DNA from: Salinibacterium sp. ZJ70
Lineage (GTDB): Bacteria; Actinomycetota; Actinomycetes; Actinomycetales; Microbacteriaceae
Assembly: GCF_011751865.2 (NCBI RefSeq)
Contig: NZ_CP061770.1
Span: forward strand, 2,666,001 to 2,730,000
Reading direction: 5' to 3'
DNA: 64,000 bases
Part shown: positions 50,693-59,534 of the stretch, piece by piece
How positions within the stretch are numbered: the first letter of the stretch is position 1
How the letters are laid out: each line of letters opens with the position of its first letter
Translations under genes and position numbers: made by a program
Notes under the pieces: model-generated
Seen by the model: the letters and a program-made list of their open reading frames with translations, nothing else
Databases searched by the model: none
Told to the model about the DNA's origin: nothing

Positions 50693-51768
50693 GAGGCCTC
50701 CACGGGGGTCTGGTCGAATCGGATTCCGAGGCCGCGGCGGGCTCCCCCGCTCACCCAGCCGCCGGAGAAGTCGAGCGCGGGCTGCTCGGCGAGCACTCCG
50801 AGGTCGCCGAACCGGGCGTCCTCGACGTCCTCGATGGCACACACGTCGGGCAGCGCGAACGCGAGCTGAGCGGTGAGCTCGGGAAGCAGATGCGGTGCGA
50901 GGGTGCGATCGGCCGCTCTCACCAGTGCGGCGATCTCGAGGAAAGGCGTGATACCGCCCACGCGCACGACATTCGGCTGCAGCACATCGAGCCCTGCATC
51001 GATCGCCTCGCGGAAGCGGTGAACGGTGTGCAGATTCTCGCCGACGGCGATGGGGATGTCGGTGCGGCGCCGCAGCTCGCGATGCCCCGCGAGGTCGTCG
51101 GCGCAGAGCGGCTCCTCGATCCAGTACGGCTCCACCTCAGCGAACAGATCGAGACGGCGGGAGGCGGTGTCGAGATCCCAGCGCTGGTTGGCGTCGATCA
51201 TGAGGTGGCGGTCGGGGCCGAGCACCTCGCGCACCGCCTGCAGACGTTCGAGGTCCTCGCGCGCATCCGGCCGGCCGACCTTGATCTTGACCGCCTCGTA
51301 CCCTGCGGCGACCCAGCGTTCGACCTGCGCGAGCAGGTCGTCGAGCGCATAGTGCAGGTTGATACCGCTGCCGTAGACCGGCAGGCGCTCGTGCGTTCGG
51401 CCGAGCAGCTCGGCGATGCCGACACCGGCTCGGCGCGCAGCTGCGTCCCACAGGGCCAGATCCACTCCCGCGAGCGCGATCGTCGTGATGCCGCCTCCGC
51501 CCGCCTCATGAAGGTGGCGCCATGCATCTCCCCACTGCTGCGGGTCGGCGTCGCGGCCGAGCCACCAGCGAGTGAGGTCATCGCGCACGAGCGCGCGCAC
51601 AGCGCTCGCGCCGATCGTCGGCGTCCAGCTGAACCCGTAGCCGACCACGCCGTCGCTGCACCGCACCTCGACGGGCAGCACCGACACGCTCGTGACGTCG
51701 GACGCCCACGGTCGCACGAGGGCGACCTCCACGAGACCCACCCGGATGTCGTCGATGCGCGCGCTCAT
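50689..51768 (-). CDS. Enolase-superfamily sugar-acid dehydratase (mandelate-racemase type)
   Basis: 359-residue mandelate racemase/muconate-lactonising-enzyme family protein. Catalytic bases Lys161-x-Lys163 (VKIKVG), metal ligands Asp192 (IDANQRWD), Glu218 (WIEEPL) and Glu244 (AVGENLH), and the second-side His293 (APHLLPE) are in the usual spacing. At the position of the Asp that pairs with that His (Asp270 of mandelate racemase) there is Asn266 in LQPNVVRVGG. Overlaps the KdgD-like gene (ATGA). Likely dehydrates an aldonic or aldaric acid to a 2-keto-3-deoxy acid; substrate unknown. Confidence 0.82.
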   Translation of the reverse strand: MSARIDDIRVGLVEVALVRPWASDVTSVSVLPVEVRCSDGVVGYGFSWTPTIGASAVRALVRDDLTRWWLGRDADPQQWGDAWRHLHEAGGGGITTIALAGVDLALWDAAARRAGVGIAELLGRTHERLPVYGSGINLHYALDDLLAQVERWVAAGYEAVKIKVGRPDAREDLERLQAVREVLGPDRHLMIDANQRWDLDTASRRLDLFAEVEPYWIEEPLCADDLAGHRELRRRTDIPIAVGENLHTVHRFREAIDAGLDVLQPNVVRVGGITPFLEIAALVRAADRTLAPHLLPELTAQLAFALPDVCAIEDVEDARFGDLGVLAEQPALDFSGGWVSGGARRGLGIRFDQTPVEAS

Positions 51769-52679
51769 GTGCCGACGACCCTCCAGCCGTCGTCGAGGAT
51801 CCGCGCCAGACGCTCGGTCTGCACGGCGCTCGGGTCGACGAGCGGAGCTCGCACGCCCCCCACGGGCGCTCCCGCCAGACGCAGGCCCGCCTTGATGAGA
51901 GACACCGCGAATCCGGGCGTCTCGTCGCGCAGGGCGACGAGCGGGCGGTAGAAGTCGTCGAGCAGCCGATGCTGCGTCTCCTGGTCGTCGTGCTGCAGTG
52001 CACGGTAGAACGCGTTGGCGATCTCGGGCGCCATCGCGAAGACAGCCGACGAGTACAGCGGGATGCCGATCGCGCGATACGCAGCCTGGCTGAGCTCTGC
52101 TGTGAGCAGCCCGTTGAACATGAGCGTCTCGCGATCGCGACGTGCTGCCGCGCGGGCGAACAGCTGGGCGAGCGCGATATCGCCCACGCCGTCCTTGATG
52201 CCCGCGACACCGGGGTGCGCGAGCAGTCGCTCGACGGAATCGACAGTGAGAGCCCCGGCGCCGCGGTGATAGAGCACGACCGGCAGAGCCGTCGCGGCGA
52301 GCACGGCCTCGACGTAGGCGACGATGCCCGCCTGCGGGCCGTTCACGAGGTACGGCGGCAGAAGCAGCACGCCATCGGCACCCGCACGCTCGGCGGCACG
52401 CACACACTCGATCGCGTGCCCGAGAGGCCCGCCCGCTCCTGCCACGACCGGCACGCGTCCGGCAGTGGCCTCGACCGCTGCGCGCACCACCACGTCGTGC
52501 TCAGCGGCCGAGAGCGCATGGAACTCGCCCGTGCCGCAGGCGGCGAAGACGCCTCCGGGGTTCGCATCGAGGCGATCGGCGATATGAGCGGCCGTCGCAT
52601 CCGGGTCGACGCGCCCGGCGGCGTCGAACGCCGTCACCGGGAAGTACAGAACGCCGTCGGCGAAGCGCAGTTCAGTCAC
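51765..52679 (-). CDS. 5-dehydro-4-deoxyglucarate dehydratase-like protein (KdgD/DHDPS superfamily)
   Basis: 304-residue class I aldolase-fold enzyme. The KdgD signature GGVFAACGTGEFHAL (42-56) is clear. Schiff-base Lys162 in GIKDGVGD and Tyr137 in VVLYHRG are intact. In KdgD the reaction is dehydration and decarboxylation of 5-keto-4-deoxy-glucarate to 2-oxoglutarate semialdehyde, which the adjacent ALDH would oxidise. GTG 52679 overlaps the preceding gene (GTGA). A 2-keto-3-deoxy-acid aldolase or dehydratase with a different substrate is possible. Confidence 0.85.
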   Translation of the reverse strand: MTELRFADGVLYFPVTAFDAAGRVDPDATAAHIADRLDANPGGVFAACGTGEFHALSAAEHDVVVRAAVEATAGRVPVVAGAGGPLGHAIECVRAAERAGADGVLLLPPYLVNGPQAGIVAYVEAVLAATALPVVLYHRGAGALTVDSVERLLAHPGVAGIKDGVGDIALAQLFARAAARRDRETLMFNGLLTAELSQAAYRAIGIPLYSSAVFAMAPEIANAFYRALQHDDQETQHRLLDDFYRPLVALRDETPGFAVSLIKAGLRLAGAPVGGVRAPLVDPSAVQTERLARILDDGWRVVGT

Positions 52680-53572
52680 TGGGGGCCTTTCGGGAGCTCG
52701 GTGCGCCAGGTGCGGCGCGCGGTCCAGTCGAGCAGCTCGCGGGCGCGGGCCGTCGAGAAGAGGGACTCTGTGTCGCCCAACCCGGAGGCTGCGGCGGCGA
52801 GCTGCGGCAGGTGGGCGCGCACCGCATCGGGCACACTCCCGCGGACGAGCGCATCCGGTGCTCCCACGAAGAAGACGGAGCCGTTGGGCACCTCGGGCGC
52901 GCGGTCGAGCCATGCGACGACGAAGTCGCCGGCATCCCGTGCGTCGACGTAGTTGAAGAGCGCGACCGCCGAGAGCTCGGGGCGCTCGAGGCGCTCGAGA
53001 ACCGTGTGCCCTTGCTGGGTGGGCGCGCCGGCCCACTCCTCCGGGGCGATCACGTAGCAGGGCCGGAACGCGGCCGTCCGGAGTCGTGCACCGTCACGGC
53101 GCGCCGTCATGCGAACGAGCTCCTCGACGGCGACCTTCGAGAGGGCGTAGCCGTTCCACGGCGCGACAGGGTGCCGTTCGTCGAGCGGAAGCCGCTCCGC
53201 CTGCCAGCCGTCGGGGGCACCGTATCCGAGCACCGTGGGGCTGCTTGCGACCAGCAGTGACCGCACGCCGAGGCGCAGGGCGTCGTCCAGCACCCCGAAC
53301 GCGAGGCCCGTGTTGACGGCGTACGTCTCGTGTTCGGGGGCCTGGAACGGGGCAGGGATGGCGGCGAGGTGCACGACCTCATGCGGCTGCACCTCATCGA
53401 AGGCTGCGGCGCGCGCGCCCTCGTCGAGCAGGTCGATCTCGACCTGCCGCGCCGCGAGTCCGGGGGCGACGACGCGGTCGAGCGAGACCACCTCACGGCC
53501 GGATTCGGCGAGCGCAGCGACGACGCTGCGACCCAGACGCCCCGCGCCGCCGGTGACGAGCGTGCGGGTCAT
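52676..53572 (-). CDS. NAD-dependent epimerase/dehydrogenase (uronate-dehydrogenase-like SDR)
   Basis: 298-residue extended SDR. Nucleotide motif LVTGGAGRLGRSVV, Ser in LVASSPTVLGYG, and the catalytic Tyr/Lys in GYALSKVAVEEL. Size and the absence of a UDP-sugar-specific pattern resemble uronate dehydrogenase (about 270-290), which oxidises glucuronate or galacturonate to the aldarolactone. That would supply an aldaric acid for the enolase-superfamily gene downstream. A nucleotide-sugar epimerase role cannot be excluded. Both ends overlap neighbours by 4 bp. Confidence 0.72.
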   Translation of the reverse strand: MTRTLVTGGAGRLGRSVVAALAESGREVVSLDRVVAPGLAARQVEIDLLDEGARAAAFDEVQPHEVVHLAAIPAPFQAPEHETYAVNTGLAFGVLDDALRLGVRSLLVASSPTVLGYGAPDGWQAERLPLDERHPVAPWNGYALSKVAVEELVRMTARRDGARLRTAAFRPCYVIAPEEWAGAPTQQGHTVLERLERPELSAVALFNYVDARDAGDFVVAWLDRAPEVPNGSVFFVGAPDALVRGSVPDAVRAHLPQLAAAASGLGDTESLFSTARARELLDWTARRTWRTELPKGPQ

Positions 53573-54918
53573 GCGCCCGCCCCCGAAACGTCGCGCGTTG
53601 CGGGCCCGAGGTCGAGGTCGGCGATGCGCACCGCCTGTCCGCTGTCGAGCGAGCGGTTGCCCGCGAGCCCCACGACCACGGCGCGAACGCCGTCCTTCCA
53701 TGTGGCGGCGCGTCCGAGCCCATCGGACTCACCACCCACGAACACCTCTCGCAGCAGCAGGGCATCGCCACCGCCGTGCCCGCCCGTGCCATGCGGGATC
53801 TCCACATCGCGCGCACTCTGCCAGTGCCGTTGCACGACGAGCCGCTCCGAGACCGGACGCGCCCCTTCGTCGACCACGAGGTCCGGACGCGCGCTCGGGT
53901 CCACGACGACATCGCCCTCCTCGTCGAGCATCACGGCGCCGCGCTCGACGACGGTGAGCTCGGCGCGACCCTCGGTGCCGTTGACGGACACCACGTAGCC
54001 CTCCCACGGCGCGTGGGCATTGAGCGAGTAGGACATCGTCGCGCCGCGGGCGTAGTCCACGACGACCGACAGGTTGTCTTCGATCGTGATGCCCGAGTCG
54101 AACACGTCGCGGTCGCGCAGGTAGCCGTCGTGCTGCTCCTGCTCGAAGTAGAGCCCGTTGAACAGCGGATCGCGCCGCAGATCGAGGCTGAACCGGTCGC
54201 GCAGCGGCGAGTCGGTGGTGCCGCGCTGCGGGCGCGCTCCGAGTCCGCGCGCCTGCGCATTCTCGGCACCGTAGAAGCGCAGCCCGCCGGAGGCGTAGAC
54301 CTTGACGGGAGCATCGGCGATCCACCAGTTCACGAGGTCGAAGTGATGCGAGGCCTTGTGGATGAGCAGCCCTCCCGAGTTGGCCTTCTCCCGGTGCCAG
54401 CGCCGGAAGTAGTCGGCGCCGTGTCCCGTATCGAGCACCCACTCGAAGTGGACGCTCGTGATCTCGCCGATCTCGCCCGAGGCGATCACCTGGCGCAGCG
54501 CCGTATTGCGGGGGGCGTAGCGGTAGTTGAACGTGATGGTCACCGAGCGACCCGTGCGCTCCACCGCCTCTGCGATGCGGCGCACTCCCTCGTCCGTCGT
54601 CGTGAGCGGCTTCTCGACGACGACGTCCGCGCCTGCGTCGAGAGCCGTGACGATGTAGTCGGCGTGCGTCGCATCCGGGCTCGTGATGATGACGGTGTCG
54701 ATGCCGCGCTCCCGCACGACCGACTCCAGGTCGTCCAGCTCGAACACCTCGGGTTCCCCGAGACTCGGAAACCGCGCCGCCGACCAGGCGACACGACCGC
54801 GATTCGTGTCGGCCCACGCGACGAGTCGGGCGGAATCGCTGTGCGGCCCCGCGATGGCCTCGAGGTACATCTGCGCGCGCGAGCCCACCCCGATGAGGGC
54901 GTAGCTGGTGATGCTCAC
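53569..54918 (-). CDS. Gfo/Idh/MocA-family oxidoreductase
   Basis: 449-residue NAD(P)-dependent sugar dehydrogenase family member. The Rossmann motif LIGVGSRAQMYLEA is at the N-terminus, and the catalytic EKP motif is Glu102-Lys103-Pro104 in VVVEKPLTTTDE. The C-terminal domain has GGLLIHKASHHFDLVNWW, the conserved His region. It is about 80-100 residues longer than most members because of an insertion near 235-280 and a longer tail. GTG 54918 overlaps the permease stop (GTGA). Probably oxidises or reduces a sugar released from the imported glycoside. Confidence 0.85.
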   Translation of the reverse strand: MSITSYALIGVGSRAQMYLEAIAGPHSDSARLVAWADTNRGRVAWSAARFPSLGEPEVFELDDLESVVRERGIDTVIITSPDATHADYIVTALDAGADVVVEKPLTTTDEGVRRIAEAVERTGRSVTITFNYRYAPRNTALRQVIASGEIGEITSVHFEWVLDTGHGADYFRRWHREKANSGGLLIHKASHHFDLVNWWIADAPVKVYASGGLRFYGAENAQARGLGARPQRGTTDSPLRDRFSLDLRRDPLFNGLYFEQEQHDGYLRDRDVFDSGITIEDNLSVVVDYARGATMSYSLNAHAPWEGYVVSVNGTEGRAELTVVERGAVMLDEEGDVVVDPSARPDLVVDEGARPVSERLVVQRHWQSARDVEIPHGTGGHGGGDALLLREVFVGGESDGLGRAATWKDGVRAVVVGLAGNRSLDSGQAVRIADLDLGPATRDVSGAGA

Positions 54919-55826
54919 TTGATGCCTGTCGTCGCGAAGCCCTTGACGAGGTACTTCTGGCCTACGAGGAACGCGAGGAACAGCGGGATGAGCGACACCA
55001 CGCTCATCGCGAACATCGCCCCGAAGTTCGACGACGACTGCGCATCCACGAAGCCCTTGAGCGCGATGGACACCGGGAAGTTGTCCCGCGTTCTCAGATA
55101 GATGAGCGGGCCGAAGAAGTCGCCCCACGTCCAGATGAACGTGAAGATCGCGGTGGTCGCGAGAGCCGGCGTCATGAGCGGCAGCGTGATCTGCGTGAAC
55201 ATCCGCGGATGCCCGGCGCCGTCGATGCGCGCCGCCTCGAAGATCTCCTTCGGGAGACCGCGGATGAACTGCACCATGAGGAACACGAAGAACGCGTCCG
55301 TTGCGAGGAACTTGGGCACGACGAGCGGCAGGAACGTCTCGAGCCAGCCGAGTTCGCGGAAGATCACGAACTGCGGAACGAGCACCACGTGGAACGGCAG
55401 CATGATCGTGCCGAGCATGATCGCGAAGAACAGGTTGCGGAACTTGAACCGCAGCCGGGCGAAGGCGTATGCGGCGAGCGAGCACGAGATCAGGTTGCCG
55501 AGGATCGCGCCGAACGAGAGCACAGCCGAGTTCCACAGGAAGTGGCTGAACGGCAGCTGCTGGCTCGTCCATCCGCGGATGTAGTTCTCGAAGGTGAGGT
55601 CGGCCGAGAAGATGCTGAGGTCCGCGAAGATCTGGTCGTTGGGCTTGAGCGACGAGACGACGAGCCATATGAGCGGGTAGATCATCACGAGCGACAGCGC
55701 CGCGAGACCGATGTGCTTGAACACGGCGACGATGCGCGCGCGGCGCTGATACGGACGCAGTCGCGGTGGGGCCGGCGCGGGCGCGGTCCCGCGCATCGTG
55801 AGCCGGGTGGCTTCGGTGGTGCTCAT
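54915..55826 (-). CDS. Carbohydrate ABC transporter permease (MalG type)
   Basis: About 303 residues with six hydrophobic segments. EAA loop reads FEAARIDGAGHPRMFTQITL. Signature PFHVVLVPQFVIFRELGW is typical of MalG. ATG 55826 chosen because AAAGG precedes it and the aligned protein begins there; an ATG at 55883 would overlap the upstream permease by 11 bp and lacks a Shine-Dalgarno sequence. Works with the MalF-type permease and the binding lipoprotein encoded at 58141; the ATPase is elsewhere. Confidence 0.88.
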   Translation of the reverse strand: MSTTEATRLTMRGTAPAPAPPRLRPYQRRARIVAVFKHIGLAALSLVMIYPLIWLVVSSLKPNDQIFADLSIFSADLTFENYIRGWTSQQLPFSHFLWNSAVLSFGAILGNLISCSLAAYAFARLRFKFRNLFFAIMLGTIMLPFHVVLVPQFVIFRELGWLETFLPLVVPKFLATDAFFVFLMVQFIRGLPKEIFEAARIDGAGHPRMFTQITLPLMTPALATTAIFTFIWTWGDFFGPLIYLRTRDNFPVSIALKGFVDAQSSSNFGAMFAMSVVSLIPLFLAFLVGQKYLVKGFATTGIK

Positions 55827-55872
55827 CGTCGAGCCTTTCGTCGAAGGGGTCTGGCGGGCGGCGGGGCTCAGC

Positions 55873-56805
55873 TCAGTCGTCATAGAAGACCCAGAAGCGC
55901 GAGAGCCAGAAGTTGAAGGCGGTGAAGCCGGCGATGATCACGAGCAGGAACCACGCCATGGCGGAGGCGTAGCCCATATCGAGCTCGGTGAATGCCTGCT
56001 TATAGAGGTAGAGCGTGAAGAACATCGTCGAATCCGACGGCCCGCCGGTTCCGCCCGAGACGATGTAGGCCTGGGTGAACGACTGGAACGCGAATATCAG
56101 CTGCAGCACGAGGTTGAAGAAGATGATGGGCGTGAGCAGCGGGAACGTCACCGAGAAGAAGCGGCGGACCTTGCCCGCGCCGTCCATCTGCGCCGCCTCG
56201 TAGTACTCCTCGGGGATCTGACGCAGGCCCGCGAGGAAGATCACCATGGGCGACCCGAACGTCCAGATGTGCAGGATGATGAGCGTCCCGAGCGCGTAGT
56301 CGGGGTGCGAGATCCATCCGGGAGCCTGGATGCCGAACCACGCGAGCATCTCGTTGATGAGGCCGTTGGTGCCGAACACCTGTCGCCACAGGATCGCGAT
56401 CGCGACGGAACCGCCGAGCAGGCTCGGCAGATAGAAGAGCGAACGGTAGAAGCCGAGTCCGCGGAGCCCTCGGTCCAGGAGCAGGGCGATGCCGAGGGCG
56501 AACCCGAGCTGCAGCGGCACTCCCACGACCACGTAGGTGACGGTGACCTCGAGCGAGTTCCAGAGCCGCGCGTCGTTGAACATGCGCACCCAGTTGTCGA
56601 GGCCGTTCCAGGTGGGCGGCTTCAGCAGGTTGTACTTCGTGAACGCGAGGTACAACGACGCGATCATGGGCCCGATCGTGAACGCCAGGAGCCCCACGAG
56701 CCACGGCGCGAGGAAGATGTATGCGGCCTTGTTGTCGGGGGTGGCGACCTTGATGCCTGCCTTGCGGTCGAGCGCCATCTTGCGCAATTCGCCCAGACTG
56801 CTCAC
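55873..56805 (-). CDS. Carbohydrate ABC transporter permease (MalF type)
   Basis: 310-residue permease with six hydrophobic segments. EAA loop reads YEAAQMDGAGKVRRFFSVTF near residue 208. N-terminal PWLVGLLAFTIGPMIASLYL is typical. GTG 56805 is preceded by GAGGAGG. First gene of the leftward operon; its promoter region carries the LacI operator at 56865-56886. Longer forms starting near 57135 run into the divergent lacI gene and are rejected. Confidence 0.88.
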   Translation of the reverse strand: MSSLGELRKMALDRKAGIKVATPDNKAAYIFLAPWLVGLLAFTIGPMIASLYLAFTKYNLLKPPTWNGLDNWVRMFNDARLWNSLEVTVTYVVVGVPLQLGFALGIALLLDRGLRGLGFYRSLFYLPSLLGGSVAIAILWRQVFGTNGLINEMLAWFGIQAPGWISHPDYALGTLIILHIWTFGSPMVIFLAGLRQIPEEYYEAAQMDGAGKVRRFFSVTFPLLTPIIFFNLVLQLIFAFQSFTQAYIVSGGTGGPSDSTMFFTLYLYKQAFTELDMGYASAMAWFLLVIIAGFTAFNFWLSRFWVFYDD

Positions 56806-56864
56806 GCCGGACCTCCTCGTCTCGTGCGGTTCGGCCGCGATCGTCGCGGCCGTGCGGGTAGTGT

Positions 56865-56886
56865 ACCGAGAAAGCGCTTTCTCGGT
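56865..56886. promoter_or_regulatory. LacI-type operator 1, between the permease operon and the lacI gene
   Basis: Perfect 22-bp palindrome with core CGAGAAAGCGCTTTCTCG. It lies 60 bp before the leftward permease start and 85 bp before the rightward LacI start, so it can control both. Confidence 0.88.
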
Positions 56887-56970
56887 GAACTGAGTATGCA
56901 GGTCGCGGGGGTGCTCGTCAAACATTCCGCGCGACACCATTAGTGTGGCGCTGAACCGGAAGGACTCGGC

Positions 56971-57975
56971 ATGGCACGACGCTCGCGCGCCGCAACGATC
57001 GCAGATGTCGCAACGCACGCTGGCGTCTCCCCCGCGACCGTCTCTCGTGTGATGAACGGTCGCTTCGTGGGGGAGCCGGATGTCGCCGAGCGGGTGCGCG
57101 CCTCTGCCGCAAGCCTCGACTACCGCCCGAGCCACCTCGCGCGCAGCCTCGCGCTCGGCCAGACCTCAGCGATCGCCTTCGTCGTCCCCGACCTCGCGAA
57201 CCCCGCCTTCCAGGCAGTGCTGTCGAGCCTCTCGAAGACCGCCGCCCACGACGGCTACCGCGTGCTCGTCGCCGACTCCGCCGAGTCGCCGAGTGACGAG
57301 CCTCTGCTCGCCGCCGAGGTGCGGCGCCGCTGCGACGCGATCGTGCTGTGCGCGCCGCGCATGTCCGATTCCGAGCTCGCGCAGCTGACCTCCGAGCTGC
57401 AGCCGCTCGTTCTCATCAACCGCACGCTCGCAGGCCTCGACGCCCCCTCCCTCGCCATCGACTATCAGTCGGGGATCGTGAAGCTCGCGCAGCATCTCAC
57501 CGAGCTCGGCCACCGGCGCATCGCGTATCTCGCGGGCCCTCCCACCTCGCGATCGAATGCGCAGCGACGTGCCGGGCTCCAGCAGTTCATCCCCACTGCG
57601 GAGGGGATCTCGATCGAGACGATCGCGGGCGGGGCCACGTCGGAGGACGGCCACGCCGCCACGCAGCGCGTCATCGATTCCGGTGCGACAGCTGTCCTCG
57701 CCTACAACGACCTCGTCGCGATCGGGCTCATCGACGGACTCCAAGGGCGGGGCGTCCTCGTTCCGGACGACATCTCGGTCACGGGGTTCGACGACATCCC
57801 ATTCGCGCGCTACACCTCGCCTGCACTCACGACGGCGTCGGTGCCGCACGCCGAACTGGGCGTGCAGGCGTGGCGCCGCATGTTCGCCCTCATCAGCCAC
57901 CAGGAACCCGAGCATGACGTGCTCTTCCAGCCGCGGCTCGAGGTCCGGCGCTCGACGGCACCCCTCGCGAGCTGA
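56971..57975 (+). CDS. LacI-family regulator of the glycoside/sugar-acid regulon
   Basis: 334-residue LacI repressor. Helix-turn-helix ATIADVATHAGVSPATVSRV with minor-groove helix YRPSHLARSLALGQ. Effector-binding core of periplasmic-binding-protein fold. GGAAGGACTCGGC precedes the ATG. Expected to bind the three CGAGAAAGCGCTTTCTCG-type sites at 56865, 58021 and 62258 and thereby control transporter, catabolic genes, glycoside hydrolase and M24 gene. Effector unknown. Confidence 0.9.
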   Translation: MARRSRAATIADVATHAGVSPATVSRVMNGRFVGEPDVAERVRASAASLDYRPSHLARSLALGQTSAIAFVVPDLANPAFQAVLSSLSKTAAHDGYRVLVADSAESPSDEPLLAAEVRRRCDAIVLCAPRMSDSELAQLTSELQPLVLINRTLAGLDAPSLAIDYQSGIVKLAQHLTELGHRRIAYLAGPPTSRSNAQRRAGLQQFIPTAEGISIETIAGGATSEDGHAATQRVIDSGATAVLAYNDLVAIGLIDGLQGRGVLVPDDISVTGFDDIPFARYTSPALTTASVPHAELGVQAWRRMFALISHQEPEHDVLFQPRLEVRRSTAPLAS

Positions 57976-57988
57976 GTGCGACTGCCCG

Positions 57989-58018
57989 TTGACAGTTCTC
58001 GGAGCGTGGTGCTAGCTT
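57989..58018 (+). promoter_or_regulatory. Predicted promoter of the binding-protein gene
   Basis: -35 TTGACA (57989-57994), 18-bp spacer, -10 TAGCTT (58013-58018). Operator 2 begins 3 bp after the -10, over the transcription start. Confidence 0.6.
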
Positions 58019-58020
58019 CC

Positions 58021-58038
58021 CGAGAAAGCGGTTTCTCG
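58021..58038. promoter_or_regulatory. LacI-type operator 2, before the binding-protein gene
   Basis: CGAGAAAGCGGTTTCTCG, one mismatch per half-site from a perfect palindrome, directly after the -10 of the predicted promoter. Confidence 0.85.
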
Positions 58039-58140
58039 ACGTGGAGCGATCCGCACCGAGACCGCGACCCGAGGTCGCAGCGAGCCTCACATCCCGCCAA
58101 GAACCCGGTGGCTCCACCACCACAACGGAAACGAGACGCA

Positions 58141-59451
58141 ATGACGCGTACAGCACGCTCCATCGCCGCGAAGGCTGCCCTCGGCGGCGCCCTCGCCGCC
58201 ACCCTCGTCCTCACGGGCTGCACGAGCTCGCCCGAGACGAGCGGCGGATACGACCCCGCCGAGGAGATCGAACTCACGATCGCCTGGTGGGGCAACGACG
58301 ACCGCGCGGCCATCATGACCGAGGTGATCGACCTCTTCGAGGCAGAGCACCCCAACATCACCGTGGTCGAGCAGCCCGTCGGCGCCCCCGACGATCTCTT
58401 CAACCGGCTCGCCACCGACTTCGCGTCCGGCACCGCCCCTGACGTCTTCGCACTCGGAGGCGCGAAGCCCCAGGAGTACGGCGACGCGGGCACCCTCCTC
58501 GACCTCTCGACGGTGAGCGACTACCTCGACACCTCGAAGTACGAGGACTTCACGCTCACCAACGCCACCGTGGATGGCACCCTGTACGGCCTGCCGACCG
58601 GCGGCAATGCGATCGGCACGCTCATCAACGTCACGCTGTTCGAGCAGGCGGGCGTCGCCATCCCCGACGACGACTGGACGTGGGACGACCTCATCGCGGC
58701 CGCCGATCAGATCACTGCGGGCACCCCCGCCGGCACCTACGGGCTCGACCTGCGCATCCAGGACATCCTGGGCACCTACATCGCTCAGGAGAACGAGGAC
58801 GGCATCTACAACTGGGACGGCGAGCTGGCGACCGACGCCGACACCGTCGCCGGATGGTTCGAGATCGAGCAGAAGCTCATCGCCGGCGGCGGTCTGCCTG
58901 AGGCGTCGGTCATCGTCGAGAACCAGAACCTGACGCCCGACCAGACGCTCTTCGGCACCGGCCGAGCGGGCATCACCTTCGCCTACAGCAACCAGATCGG
59001 CTCGTACGCGGCCGGCACGGGCGGCGCCGACGTGCAGATCCTGCCGCCGCCGAGCAACACAGGCGTCTCCGGTGTCGCGGTGCTGCCCTCGCAGTTCTGG
59101 GCGATCGCAGCTGAGACCAAGCACCCCGAGGCCTCGGCGATGCTGCTCGACTGGCTGCTCAACGAGCCCGCGGCGGCGGAGATCATCCTCGCCAACCGCG
59201 GACTGCAGTTCAACCCCGACATCCTCGCGGTCGTGAAGCCCCTGCTCGCCCCGTCCGACGCGCAGTCCGCGGAGTACCTCGAGAAGGTGCTCGAGATCGG
59301 CGTCGTCGCTCCCCCGCAGCCTGCGGGTGGCGCGATCCTCAACGAGCTGTCGCAGCGCATCTCCTCGGACATCCACTTCGGCCGCACGGCACTCGACGCG
59401 GCCGCGCAGCAGTGGATCGACGAGCTGGGTGCATCGCTCGCCGCTGGCTGA
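58141..59451 (+). CDS. Carbohydrate ABC transporter substrate-binding lipoprotein
   Basis: 436-residue extracellular binding lipoprotein. Lipobox LVLTGC near residue 27. Family 1 solute-binding fold: IELTIAWWGNDDRAA at the start, FASGTAPDVFALGG in lobe 1, LYGLPTGGNAIGTLINVTLF, and GVSGVAVLPSQFWAIAAET at the hinge. The start at 58141 aligns with the signal peptide. Its permeases are encoded by the leftward operon at 54915-56805. A 13-bp hairpin and the glycoside-hydrolase gene follow. Confidence 0.9.
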   Translation: MTRTARSIAAKAALGGALAATLVLTGCTSSPETSGGYDPAEEIELTIAWWGNDDRAAIMTEVIDLFEAEHPNITVVEQPVGAPDDLFNRLATDFASGTAPDVFALGGAKPQEYGDAGTLLDLSTVSDYLDTSKYEDFTLTNATVDGTLYGLPTGGNAIGTLINVTLFEQAGVAIPDDDWTWDDLIAAADQITAGTPAGTYGLDLRIQDILGTYIAQENEDGIYNWDGELATDADTVAGWFEIEQKLIAGGGLPEASVIVENQNLTPDQTLFGTGRAGITFAYSNQIGSYAAGTGGADVQILPPPSNTGVSGVAVLPSQFWAIAAETKHPEASAMLLDWLLNEPAAAEIILANRGLQFNPDILAVVKPLLAPSDAQSAEYLEKVLEIGVVAPPQPAGGAILNELSQRISSDIHFGRTALDAAAQQWIDELGASLAAG

Positions 59452-59464
59452 CCCGCACCTCGCA

Positions 59465-59504
59465 CGACTGCGGGCGGTCCCGGTTGGGGGGCCGCCCGCA
59501 GTCG
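59465..59504 (+). terminator. Intra-operon hairpin after the binding-protein gene
   Basis: Perfect 13-bp stem CGACTGCGGGCGG/CCGCCCGCAGTCG with a 14-base loop, 13 bp past the stop and 30 bp before the glycoside-hydrolase ATG. No T-run, so probably partial. Confidence 0.75.
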
Positions 59505-59534
59505 CATACGCCAGACTCTCGGAAGGAGGCGCGC

